Positions 56,552 to 64,000 of a DNA stretch of 64,000 nucleotides are shown here, piece after piece (positions within the stretch are counted from its first letter, which is position 1; each line of letters starts with the position of its first letter). The notes below the pieces were generated by a model that worked only from the letters and a program-made list of their open reading frames with translations, made no database searches and had not been told where the DNA came from. This DNA is from Aeromonas rivipollensis. GTDB taxonomy: Bacteria > Pseudomonadota > Gammaproteobacteria > Enterobacterales > Aeromonadaceae. The position numbers and the translations under genes are program-made. The DNA is taken from NCBI RefSeq assembly GCF_037811135.1, contig NZ_CP149130.1, forward strand, positions 2,724,501 through 2,788,500, in the 5' to 3' direction.

Positions 56552-56579
56552 AAAGCCCAGTCTCAGGACTGGGCTTTTT
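56552..56579 (+). terminator. Terminator of the tRNA-Asn transcript
   Basis: AAAGCCCAGTC / GACTGGGCTTT (11 bp) with loop TCAG and a T5 tract. Confidence 0.93.
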
Positions 56580-56697
56580 CGTTTCTACTGCCCCGGCACG
56601 GGGCAAGGCGAAGCAGCGCGGCCTCCCCTCCCTGTCCGCCTCTGCTCATCGCGTCTGGGGACGCTGCCACAAGATGACGCAGGACTACCCTCTCTGG

Positions 56698-56714
56698 GGT
56701 ACCAGTCTGGTGCA
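56698..56714 (+). promoter_or_regulatory. NtrC-like site upstream of the Anbu operon
   Basis: GGTACC-N5-GGTGCA matches the NtrC pattern TGCACC-N5-GGTGCA at 10 of 12 bases. Its centre lies about 126 bases before the predicted sigma-54 start, a normal enhancer distance. Confidence 0.55.
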
Positions 56715-56805
56715 GCGACATTTCCCCCTTGATGACAACGCACTCATCTCTCTGATTTATCAGTATAAAATTACTGATATCGGCCTTCATAGCGACTCAA
56801 TTGAC

Positions 56806-56832
56806 TGGCACAGCCCTTGCAATTCCTGACCT
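56806..56832 (+). promoter_or_regulatory. Consensus sigma-54 promoter of the Anbu operon
   Basis: TGGCAC-AGCCC-TTGCA (56806-56821) is a perfect match to TGGCAC-N5-TTGCA. It predicts a start near 56832, 25 bases before the first gene, whose AAGGAG lies at 56845. Confidence 0.88.
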
Positions 56833-56856
56833 CAGGGACGTCACAAGGAGTTGCCT

Positions 56857-58293
56857 ATGCTACCCATCAAGCCGCCCGGACCCGGTTGCTACGACGAGAT
56901 GCTGCTCGCCAACAACCAGTTTCGCGATCACTACCACGCCTACCTGGCGTGGCTGCACCAGACCGACGAGAAGAGCATAGAACGCAAGCGTGAGGAGGCC
57001 GATCTGCTGTTTCACCGGGTCGGCATCACCTTCAACGTCTATGGGGATGGGGACGGCGCCGAGCGTCTCATCCCGTTCGACAGCATTCCCCGCATCATCC
57101 CCGCCCAGGAGTGGCAGCATCTGGACAAGGGGATCCGCCAGCGCGTCACCGCCCTCAACGCCTTCCTGCACGACATCTATCACGATCAGCGCATCCTGAA
57201 GGCGGGGGTGATCCCGGCCGCCCAGATCCTCACCAATGCCCAGTACCAGCCCTGCATGCAGGGGGTCGACCTGCACCGCAACACCTATGTTCACATCACA
57301 GGGGTGGACATCATCCGCAACAGCGACGGTGACTACTACGTGCTGGAGGACAACCTGCGCACCCCCTCCGGGGTCTCCTACATGCTGGAGAACCGCAAGA
57401 TGATGATGCGCCTCTTCCCCGAGCTGTTTCACAACCAGCCCATAGCGCCGGTGGAGCGCTACCCGGCCCTGTTGCTGCAGACCCTGCGCGAGAGCAGCCC
57501 GGTGGACAACCCCTGCGTGGTGGTGATGACCCCGGGCCGCTTCAACAGCGCCTACTTCGAGCACAGCTTCCTCGCCCAGCAGATGGGGGTGGAGCTGGTG
57601 GAGAGCGCAGATCTGGTGGTCAAGGATGGCCAGGTGCTGATGCGCACCACCACCGGGCTGAAACGGGTGGATGTCATCTATCGCCGCATCGACGACGACT
57701 ACCTGGATCCCCTGGCCTTCAACCCAGACTCCCTCATCGGCGTGCCGGGCCTGCTCTCTGTCTATCGTGCAGGCGGCGTGGTGCTGGCCAATGCCATCGG
57801 CACCGGGGTGGCCGATGACAAGTCCATCTACCCCTATGTGCCGGAGATGATCCGCTTCTACCTGGGAGAGGAGCCCATCCTCAACAACGTCCCCACCTGG
57901 CAGTGCCGGGAACCCGACGCCCTGGCCTATGTGCTGGCGCACCTGGAAGAGCTGGTGGTCAAGGAGGTCCATGGCGCCGGCGGCTACGGCATGCTGATCG
58001 GCCCCTGCGCCAGCCGCGAGGAGCTGGCCCGTTTTCGCGAGCTGCTCAAGGCGCGCCCGGACAACTACATAGCCCAGCCGACGCTCTCCCTGTCCACCTG
58101 CCCGACCTTTGTCGAGGCGGGCATAGCCCCCCGCCATATCGATCTGCGCCCCTTCGTGCTCACCGGCCAGGAGCTGCGCCTGGTGCCAGGCGGCCTGACC
58201 CGGGTCGCCCTGACCGAGGGTTCCCTGGTGGTCAACTCCTCCCAGGGCGGCGGCACCAAGGACACCTGGGTCATGGAGGGCAACCCATGCTGA
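56857..58293 (+). CDS. Circularly permuted ATP-grasp protein (DUF404/DUF407), Anbu operon
   Basis: A 478-residue ATP-grasp type 2 protein. It shows NSDGDYYVLEDNLRTPSG near residue 150 and a C-terminal KEVHGAGGYGMLIGP. Such proteins are predicted to form amide/peptide bonds. In the Anbu operon they pair with an alpha-E protein and a transglutaminase-like protein, suggesting synthesis of a peptide or tag. It starts at ATG 57 of line 56801 (56857), six bases after AAGGAG. Its stop overlaps the next start (ATGCTGA). Confidence 0.9.
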   Translation: MLPIKPPGPGCYDEMLLANNQFRDHYHAYLAWLHQTDEKSIERKREEADLLFHRVGITFNVYGDGDGAERLIPFDSIPRIIPAQEWQHLDKGIRQRVTALNAFLHDIYHDQRILKAGVIPAAQILTNAQYQPCMQGVDLHRNTYVHITGVDIIRNSDGDYYVLEDNLRTPSGVSYMLENRKMMMRLFPELFHNQPIAPVERYPALLLQTLRESSPVDNPCVVVMTPGRFNSAYFEHSFLAQQMGVELVESADLVVKDGQVLMRTTTGLKRVDVIYRRIDDDYLDPLAFNPDSLIGVPGLLSVYRAGGVVLANAIGTGVADDKSIYPYVPEMIRFYLGEEPILNNVPTWQCREPDALAYVLAHLEELVVKEVHGAGGYGMLIGPCASREELARFRELLKARPDNYIAQPTLSLSTCPTFVEAGIAPRHIDLRPFVLTGQELRLVPGGLTRVALTEGSLVVNSSQGGGTKDTWVMEGNPC

Positions 58294-59213
58294 GCCGCAC
58301 CGCAAGCGAACTTTACTGGATGTCCCGCCACCTGGAGCGGGCGGAGAACACGGCGCGCATGCTGGACGTCACCCAGACCATGTCGCTGATGCCCTCCATC
58401 GACGCCGATCACAGCGAGCTGCTGGCCCCTCTCACCATCAGCGGCACCCACGAACCTTTCCTGGCGCGCTACGGCCAGGTGAACATGGAGAACCTGCTGC
58501 AATTTTTCTGCTTCGACGAGGAGAACCCGAGCAGCATCTTCAGCTGCCTGCGCATGGCCAGGGACAACGCCCACGGGGTGCGCGGCAAGATCCCGGGAGA
58601 GGTGTGGGAGAGCATCAACGCCGCCTGGATAGAGATACGCAGGCGCCGCAAGGGGGGGCTTTCCAGCGGCCAGGCACAGGAGTTCTTCGACTGGATCAAG
58701 GAGCGATCCCACCAGTTCCGTGGCGCCACCTACGGCACCATGATGCGGGGTGACGTGCTCTGGTTCCTGCGCCTTGGCACCTTCATCGAGCGGGCCGACA
58801 ACACGGCGCGCATCCTCACCGTCAAGTATCAGGTGATCCGGGAAGACGAAGACAGCGTGCGCGAGTTCTACCGCTGGAACGCCCTGCTGCGCTCGGTGGG
58901 AGCCTATGAGGCGCACCAGACCCTCTACAAGACCCTCTCCCACGCCTCCATCGCCGAGCTGCTGATCCTGCGCAACGAGGTGCCGCGATCCCTGCGCGCC
59001 TGCCTCGACGAGATGGAGCTGATCCTGGCCCAGATCGAGGGCAACGCCGGCCAGACGCCCCGGCGCCTCACCACCATACTCAACGCCCATCTGACCTATG
59101 GCACCATCGAGGATGTGTTCGCCCTCGGCATGCAGGCGTACCTGAGGGATTTCCTCAGCGACATCGGCGCCATCGGCCAGAGCATCCACGCCGCCTACCT
59201 GGAGGTATTATGA
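58287..59213 (+). CDS. Alpha-E domain protein (DUF403), Anbu operon
   Basis: A 308-residue all-helical protein with opening MLSRTASELYWMSRHLERAENTARMLD (residues 1-27) and a second ERADNTARIL copy near residue 165, the hallmark of alpha-E proteins. It is always encoded with the permuted ATP-grasp protein. It overlaps both neighbours (7 bases upstream, 4 downstream). The function is unknown; a partner of the ATP-grasp enzyme is likely. Confidence 0.9.
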   Translation: MLSRTASELYWMSRHLERAENTARMLDVTQTMSLMPSIDADHSELLAPLTISGTHEPFLARYGQVNMENLLQFFCFDEENPSSIFSCLRMARDNAHGVRGKIPGEVWESINAAWIEIRRRRKGGLSSGQAQEFFDWIKERSHQFRGATYGTMMRGDVLWFLRLGTFIERADNTARILTVKYQVIREDEDSVREFYRWNALLRSVGAYEAHQTLYKTLSHASIAELLILRNEVPRSLRACLDEMELILAQIEGNAGQTPRRLTTILNAHLTYGTIEDVFALGMQAYLRDFLSDIGAIGQSIHAAYLEVL

Positions 59214-60010
59214 GACTCATCATCGATCACCAGACCCGCTACCACTATGCCGACGTGGTGCGCCGCAGCACCCAGTACCTGCGCCTGACCCCTCACAGCA
59301 CGGCCCGCCAGCAGATCCTCTCCTGGCAGCTGGAGCTGCCGGGCGAAGCCACCTGCACCACGGACGGTTACGGCAACATATTGCACGTGCTGAGCCTGGA
59401 GTCCCCCCACGAGGGGATATTGATCCGCGCCCATGGCGAGGTGGAGATCCGCGACGACGCCCTGGAGGACGAAGAGCCCTCCCTCATCTCCCCCCTGAGC
59501 TACCTGAGGCCCACCGCCCTCACCTGCCCAAGCGAGGCCCTGCGTGCCCTGGCGCAGGAGTGCCTGCCATCCGAGCCGACCCTGGCCGATCTGCAGGAGC
59601 TGATGGCGCGCATCCTGGCGCTCATGCCCTATCAGCCGGGCAGCACGGACGCCACCTTCAGCGCCGACGAGGCCCTCGCCTCGGGCAGCGGCGTCTGTCA
59701 GGACCACACCCATGTCTTCCTGACCTGCTGCCGCCACGCCGGTCTGCCGGCCAGGTACGTGAGCGGTTACCTCTACAGCCAGGACAGCAGCCACGTGGCG
59801 ATGCATGCCTGGGCCGAGGTGTGGATTGACGGGCGCTGGCAGACCTTCGATGTGACCAACCTCACCTGCTCCGCCAACGAACACCTCAAGCTGGCGGTCG
59901 GCATGGATTACCTGGATGCCTGCCCGGTGCGCGGGGTGCGCTACGGCGGCGGCTGCGAGCTGTTGCAGAGCCAGGCGCGGGTCACCCGCCTGGATGGGCA
60001 GCAACAATGA
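59210..60010 (+). CDS. Transglutaminase-like cysteine protease, Anbu operon
   Basis: A 266-residue protein with an N-terminal bacterial transglutaminase-associated domain and a C-terminal papain-like core. The catalytic Cys is in SGVCQDHTH (about residue 164), the His in MHAWAEVW, and the Asp in FDVTN. It probably cleaves or transfers peptide amides made by the ATP-grasp partner. The start overlaps the upstream stop (ATGA). Confidence 0.92.
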   Translation: MRLIIDHQTRYHYADVVRRSTQYLRLTPHSTARQQILSWQLELPGEATCTTDGYGNILHVLSLESPHEGILIRAHGEVEIRDDALEDEEPSLISPLSYLRPTALTCPSEALRALAQECLPSEPTLADLQELMARILALMPYQPGSTDATFSADEALASGSGVCQDHTHVFLTCCRHAGLPARYVSGYLYSQDSSHVAMHAWAEVWIDGRWQTFDVTNLTCSANEHLKLAVGMDYLDACPVRGVRYGGGCELLQSQARVTRLDGQQQ

Positions 60011-60041
60011 GGGCCCAGGGAAAGCTGGCAGGAGTGCGGCC

Positions 60042-60743
60042 ATGACCTATTGCGTCGCCATATGCCTGCAAGATGGCATCGTCTTCGCTTCAGACTCGCG
60101 CACCAATGCGGGGGTGGACCACATCGCCACCTTCCGCAAGCTGCACCTCTTCACCCGGGAGGACAGGGTGATAGTGCTGCAAAGCGCCGGCAATCTGGCC
60201 ACCACCCAGAGTGTCATCAGCCTGCTGGCACAGGGGCAGGAGCTCCTTGCCCTTCCCAGCCTGTACGAGGTCGCGGCCCTCATAGGCCAAACCATACGTA
60301 CCGTCATCAACCGGGATGGGGGCCAGCAGCAGGGGCATGTCAACTTCGGCTGCAACATACTGCTGGGGGGCCAGATCCGGGGGGAGCGCCACCGCCTGTT
60401 CCACATCTATCCGGAGGGCAACTTCATCGAGGCGGGCCCGGACACCCCCTACTTCCAGATTGGTGAGAGCAAGTACGGCAAGCCCATCATAGATCGCATC
60501 ATCCAGTACGAGACGCCGCTCCAGACCGCCCTGCAGTGCGCCCTCATCTCCATCGACTCGACCCTGCGCAGCAACCTCTCGGTGGGCTTGCCCCTGGATG
60601 CGCTCGTCTATTCCGAAGGGAGCTTCTCGGCGGCACAGCTGCACCGCATCACAGAGCAGAACACCCACTTCCAGGCTCTGCGCAAGGCCTGGGGCGAGGG
60701 GTTGCAACGGCTGTTCCGAGAGCTTCCCCCCTTCCCTCTCTGA
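60042..60743 (+). CDS. Anbu proteasome-like peptidase
   Basis: A 233-residue Ntn-hydrolase of the Anbu (ancestral beta subunit) family. After loss of Met, the N-terminal Thr (MTYCVAI) is the nucleophile, with Asp in FASDSRTNAG and Lys in FRKL completing the site. The inner region (QSAGNLATTQSV, GCNILLGGQIRG) fits beta-subunit folding. The start at 60042 lies behind GGCAGGAG. The four-gene order ATP-grasp, alpha-E, transglutaminase, Anbu is the known Anbu operon. Sigma-54/NtrC-type signals upstream suggest induction in nitrogen limitation. Confidence 0.9.
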   Translation: MTYCVAICLQDGIVFASDSRTNAGVDHIATFRKLHLFTREDRVIVLQSAGNLATTQSVISLLAQGQELLALPSLYEVAALIGQTIRTVINRDGGQQQGHVNFGCNILLGGQIRGERHRLFHIYPEGNFIEAGPDTPYFQIGESKYGKPIIDRIIQYETPLQTALQCALISIDSTLRSNLSVGLPLDALVYSEGSFSAAQLHRITEQNTHFQALRKAWGEGLQRLFRELPPFPL

Positions 60744-60830
60744 ACGGGCGGGGGAGCGCCGTGGCGCTTTCCCGTCCCCCTCTTTCCAGATATTCTGGCT
60801 GCCATTCGCTTCCCTCTCGATGGAGTCCCC

Positions 60831-61316
60831 ATGCGCCGCTTCAACCTCATGCTCAACGGCAGCCGGCTGATGATGTTCCCCTTCTATGTCTGCATCCTGG
60901 TTTGCGTCGCCCTCTTGATGGTGAAGTTCGCCATGCAGCTCTATGTGCTGTGCCGCGACATCATCGAGATCGACTATCTGGATCTCATCACCGGGGTGCT
61001 CACCCTGGTGGACTTCGTGCTGGTGGCCCAGATGCTGATCCTGGTGGCCATCTGCGGCTATGTGCAGTTCATCAAGACCCCGGAGCAGCGGGCGGCCCTG
61101 GGGGACAACTGGCTCAGCAAGATCAACTTCGCCTCCCTCAAGCTCATCGTCATCAACTCCCTGGTGACCATAGCCGGCATCGAAGTGCTCAAGGCCTTCC
61201 TGGAAGATGGCACCGGCAACGAGATAGAGATGAAGTGGTCTGTCATCGTCTTCCTGGCCTTCTCCACCGCCGCCCTCATCTACGCCATCACGGAGCGGCT
61301 GGCGGATCACAAGTGA
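60831..61316 (+). CDS. yqhA: YqhA/UPF0114 family membrane protein
   Basis: A 161-residue inner-membrane protein with four helices, including FPFYVCILVCVALLMVKF and VDFVLVAQMLILVAICGYVQF, and the family segment LGDNWLSKINFASLKLIV. It matches E. coli YqhA (TIGR00645) in length. The function is unknown. It follows the Anbu gene by 87 bases and may be separately transcribed. Confidence 0.88.
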   Translation: MRRFNLMLNGSRLMMFPFYVCILVCVALLMVKFAMQLYVLCRDIIEIDYLDLITGVLTLVDFVLVAQMLILVAICGYVQFIKTPEQRAALGDNWLSKINFASLKLIVINSLVTIAGIEVLKAFLEDGTGNEIEMKWSVIVFLAFSTAALIYAITERLADHK

Positions 61317-61438
61317 CCCGCCCCTGATTTCATTCAGGATCTATTCATCAACAGCCGAATTGATAACTCTTTTCATTACCCTTACCCCATTGTAAACTTG
61401 CTCGCCCCGGGCCGAACCGCCCGGGTGCTGGAGCACCT

Positions 61439-61888
61439 ATGACAAGCCTTTCCCTCTCACCGCGACACCTCTGGCAATGGCTGGCCTATCACCATCAGGC
61501 CGCCGAGGGCTCCCTCTACCTGATGTTCTTCTCCGGCCTGCTGCTGTGGGAACCCCTGACGCCGACCTGGTCCCTGGCGCGCTGGAACCTGTTTCTCCAT
61601 GTGATGCTCTCGCTCTCCCTGTTTCCCCTGTTGTTTGGCGCCTTCTGGCTCTCCCATCGCAGCCTGCTGAACAAGAGCCGCAAACCCTTTCTGCGCACCA
61701 CGGGCCGCATCATCGAAGCCTTGTTGCTCATCTGTCTCGCCAGCGGCCTGCTGCTGGTGCTGCATGGCACCCCGGGGGACAGCCTGGGCAAGCTTGCCAG
61801 CTGGGCCCACTGGCTGAGCGCGCTAGCGTTGACGCCTCTGGTGCTGCGCCACGCCTGGCGCTGGACCATCTTGAAATGGCGCACCTGA
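61439..61888 (+). CDS. Four-helix membrane protein paired with a multihaem cytochrome
   Basis: A 149-residue protein with four predicted helices (GSLYLMFFSGLLLWEPL, FLHVMLSLSLFPLLFGAFWL, IIEALLLICLASGLLLVLHG, WLSALALTPLVLRHAWRW). Histidines in or near helices (HVML, HWLSAL, RHAW) could bind b-type haem, as in small cytochrome b subunits. It ends 4 bases before a multihaem cytochrome c gene. A quinol-linked electron donor role is proposed. The ribosome site GGAG sits beside a small hairpin (61424-61437). Confidence 0.65.
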   Translation: MTSLSLSPRHLWQWLAYHHQAAEGSLYLMFFSGLLLWEPLTPTWSLARWNLFLHVMLSLSLFPLLFGAFWLSHRSLLNKSRKPFLRTTGRIIEALLLICLASGLLLVLHGTPGDSLGKLASWAHWLSALALTPLVLRHAWRWTILKWRT

Positions 61889-61892
61889 TCCC

Positions 61893-64000
61893 ATGTTGAA
61901 GTTGTTGTTATCCCTGATGTTCGCCGCCCTGCTGCTGGCCAGCCCCCTTGCCAGCGCCCAGGAGATGGGCACGGCCATGGTAGCCTATGACGAGGGGAAC
62001 GCCCCAAGCCTCGTCACCGCCAACCAGAGCGCCGGTTCGGTCACCCTGCTTGAACGAGAAAGCGGCAAGCGAATAAAAGAGGTGCAACTGGGGGGGGATC
62101 TGCGCCAACTGGCCCGCACAGACGACGGCACCCTGCTGGTCACCGACTACAACGGCGATCGCCTGCTGCTGCTGGACGAAGATCTCGACCTGGAAAAGGT
62201 GATCCCCACCGGCCACAGGCCCTATGGCGTCATCTTCGACCCCAAGCGGCGCTGGTTCTGGGTCACGCTGTTCGAATCAGCTCGCCTGCAGGCCTATGAC
62301 AGCGCGGGCAAGCTGCAGCTGGATGTGGCCACCGCCGAGACACCCCGCGGGCTGGCGCTGACCGACGACGATCGCCTGCTGCTCACCCACGCCATGACGG
62401 GCCAGCTCGCCATCTATGATCTCGCCAAGCTAGCGGACGGGATCACGGGCGTCACCCTGCCCAAGCCACGCCTCATCACCCTGGCCGAAACCCACAGCGA
62501 CACGCCAAGCGACTCCCAAGGGCTGCCGCGCCTGCTGGATGGCATCGCCCTCTCCCCCGATGGCAGCGAAGCCTGGCTGCCTCATGTGCTCTGGAGCTTC
62601 GATCACCCCTTCCAGTTTCAGAGCACCGTCTTCCCGGCGGTCTCCATCATCGATCTGGATGAGGAGAAAGAGCGAGTCGATGAAAGAAAACAACTCTTCC
62701 TGCAGATCAACCTGCCAAGCCTCGGCAACCGCAGTCAGATCGTCTCCAACCCCTTCGCGGCGCGCTTCGCCGCCGATGGCAAACGGGTCTATCTGACCCT
62801 GGCGGGCTCCGAGGATCTGCTGGTGTTTGATCTCTCCCGCAGCGGCAAATCCAACAGCAACCGTCACAGACGCAAGAAGTTCCAGGGGGGCGCCAAGGCG
62901 ACCCAGCTCCTGCGCCACCTGCCGGGCCAGAATCCACGGGACTTGTTTGTAGACGGTGACCATATCCTGGTGCACAACGCCATGGGGCAGGATCTCACCC
63001 GCCTCCATACCGGCGGCAACGGCCCCTTCGCCCGGGTCACTGTGGATGTGCCCCACTTCGCCAGGCTGGTAGAGACGGATCCCCGCCCCGAGCCCCTCAA
63101 GCGCGGCGAGCGGCTATTCAATCTGGGTAACACAGCTTCCAACTCACGTTTCCCCATGGCGGGGGACAACTGGATGAGCTGCAACTCCTGCCATCTGGAC
63201 GGGTTCAACTTCACCAACCGCCATCTGATGGCGGCCCATCGCCAGCAGAGCGGCGACAACGCTATCAACGGCCACGCCAACCTCGCCAACATGGTGGCGG
63301 GGGACTTTGTCGGCGAATACCTGCGCATGACCCAGCAGACCCAGGGTGGCATGGGCCACGACACCCGGGATGGGGCCGAGCCGGTCGATCCCGCCAGGCC
63401 GCAACCGGAAGTGAAGGCGATGATGGAGGATCTGCATGCTTTCGTGACCGCCGACGGCAACCTCCCCTATCTCGCCAACTGGCTGCGACTCGATGCCCCG
63501 CGCCCTGACCTTGACAATCAGCCCGCCAAGGCGCCGACGACCCACCCCAAGGAGTGGCTCAACTCCGCCTCCTGCCAGAACTGCCACAGCCAAGCGTTCC
63601 AGGACTGGAGCGAGAGCAACCACAGACTGATGGGCAACTCCCACCCCTACTACAAGGTGGTGCAGGCCCTGGCCCGCGAGACAGAAGGCGAGGCCTTCGG
63701 CCAGTGGTGCCAGGGCTGTCACATGCCCCAGCAGGTGATGACCGGCCAACTCGACCTGCCCAAGGGCTCCCACATGTTCGAGCAGGGAGGCGCCTCGCTG
63801 ATTGCCGCCCACAAGGCAGGCGAGCCAGTGGTGGAGGAAGGCACCGGCTGCGTGCTCTGCCATCGCATCACCCGGCTCGAGGATGCCGGCGGCAACAGCG
63901 CCTTTACCGTGAATTTGAAGGACCGCGAGAGCTATGTGTTCGAGGATGCCCCGGGGGGGAGCCTCCAGCACTGGCTGGCCGAGCGGCAGATCAACGCCCG
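61893..64000 (+). CDS. Beta-propeller/multihaem cytochrome c, 3' truncated by window
   Basis: The frame is open from the ATG at 61893 to the last base, 702 codons, so the gene runs off the window. A signal peptide (MLKLLLSLMFAALLLASPLASA) exports it. Residues ~25-390 show repeated strand patterns of a YncE-like propeller (GDLRQLARTDDGTLLVTD, GLALTDDDRLLL). Haem motifs CNSCH, CQNCH, CQGCH and CVLCH follow in the last ~275 residues, so at least four c-haems. It probably receives electrons from the membrane protein encoded just before it. I cannot name the substrate. Confidence 0.85.
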   Translation, partial: MLKLLLSLMFAALLLASPLASAQEMGTAMVAYDEGNAPSLVTANQSAGSVTLLERESGKRIKEVQLGGDLRQLARTDDGTLLVTDYNGDRLLLLDEDLDLEKVIPTGHRPYGVIFDPKRRWFWVTLFESARLQAYDSAGKLQLDVATAETPRGLALTDDDRLLLTHAMTGQLAIYDLAKLADGITGVTLPKPRLITLAETHSDTPSDSQGLPRLLDGIALSPDGSEAWLPHVLWSFDHPFQFQSTVFPAVSIIDLDEEKERVDERKQLFLQINLPSLGNRSQIVSNPFAARFAADGKRVYLTLAGSEDLLVFDLSRSGKSNSNRHRRKKFQGGAKATQLLRHLPGQNPRDLFVDGDHILVHNAMGQDLTRLHTGGNGPFARVTVDVPHFARLVETDPRPEPLKRGERLFNLGNTASNSRFPMAGDNWMSCNSCHLDGFNFTNRHLMAAHRQQSGDNAINGHANLANMVAGDFVGEYLRMTQQTQGGMGHDTRDGAEPVDPARPQPEVKAMMEDLHAFVTADGNLPYLANWLRLDAPRPDLDNQPAKAPTTHPKEWLNSASCQNCHSQAFQDWSESNHRLMGNSHPYYKVVQALARETEGEAFGQWCQGCHMPQQVMTGQLDLPKGSHMFEQGGASLIAAHKAGEPVVEEGTGCVLCHRITRLEDAGGNSAFTVNLKDRESYVFEDAPGGSLQHWLAERQINA

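Noticed and set aside
61424..61437. Hairpin GGTGC-TGGA-GCACC overlapping the ribosome site of the four-helix protein as a regulatory switch
   Set aside because: Only five base pairs with no alternative pairing partner; too weak to claim regulation.

Overview
The window looks like a chromosomal segment of a Gram-negative gammaproteobacterium, most likely Aeromonas (hydrophila/dhakensis group). The reasons are a GC-rich backbone, an E. coli-type hyb uptake hydrogenase, a vas-type type VI secretion (T6SS) cluster in the Vibrio/Aeromonas gene order, and an effector resembling the amidase-lysozyme TseP described in Aeromonas. The species call is inference.

Region 1 (1-15.9 kb) makes and matures a periplasm-facing [NiFe]-hydrogenase of the Hyd-2 type. 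On the + strand lie hypF (3' end only), hypC, hypD, hypE, hypA and hypB, ending at a clear terminator. On the - strand, hybO-A-B-C-D-E runs from a promoter carrying a perfect FNR site, followed by a five-gene NikABCDE-like ABC importer that probably brings in nickel for the enzyme.

Region 2 (16.4-22.9 kb) is a T6SS effector module on the - strand: PAAR, VgrG, a 985-residue peptidoglycan-degrading effector (TseP-like) and a probable periplasmic immunity protein. It has its own sigma-54 promoter. The end coding for the toxin C-terminus and immunity protein is clearly AT-rich.

Region 3 (23-43.3 kb) is a structural T6SS cluster on the - strand: tssB, C, E, F, G, FHA protein, tssJ, K, L, tssH (ClpV), vasH (sigma-54 activator), vasI, tssA, tssM, vasL. 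No hcp lies inside it.

Region 4 (44-51.5 kb) is a second effector module on the - strand: hcp behind a sigma-54 promoter that matches the PAAR promoter, a 72-residue unknown, a VgrG whose last ~290 residues match the catalytic pattern of cytotoxic necrotizing factors (Rho deamidases), a 55-residue ORF, a PoNi-like (DUF1911) immunity protein, a small membrane-anchored protein and a Sel1-repeat lipoprotein. The two VgrG bodies are near-identical paralogues with different cargo.

Region 5 (52-64 kb) is mostly housekeeping: a membrane protein, tRNA-Ser followed by degenerate tRNA-tail/terminator repeats, a SulP anion transporter, two tRNA-Asn genes, the four-gene Anbu proteasome-like operon behind a consensus sigma-54 promoter and an NtrC-like site, a YqhA-family protein, a four-helix membrane protein, and the first 702 codons of a beta-propeller multihaem cytochrome c that runs off the end.
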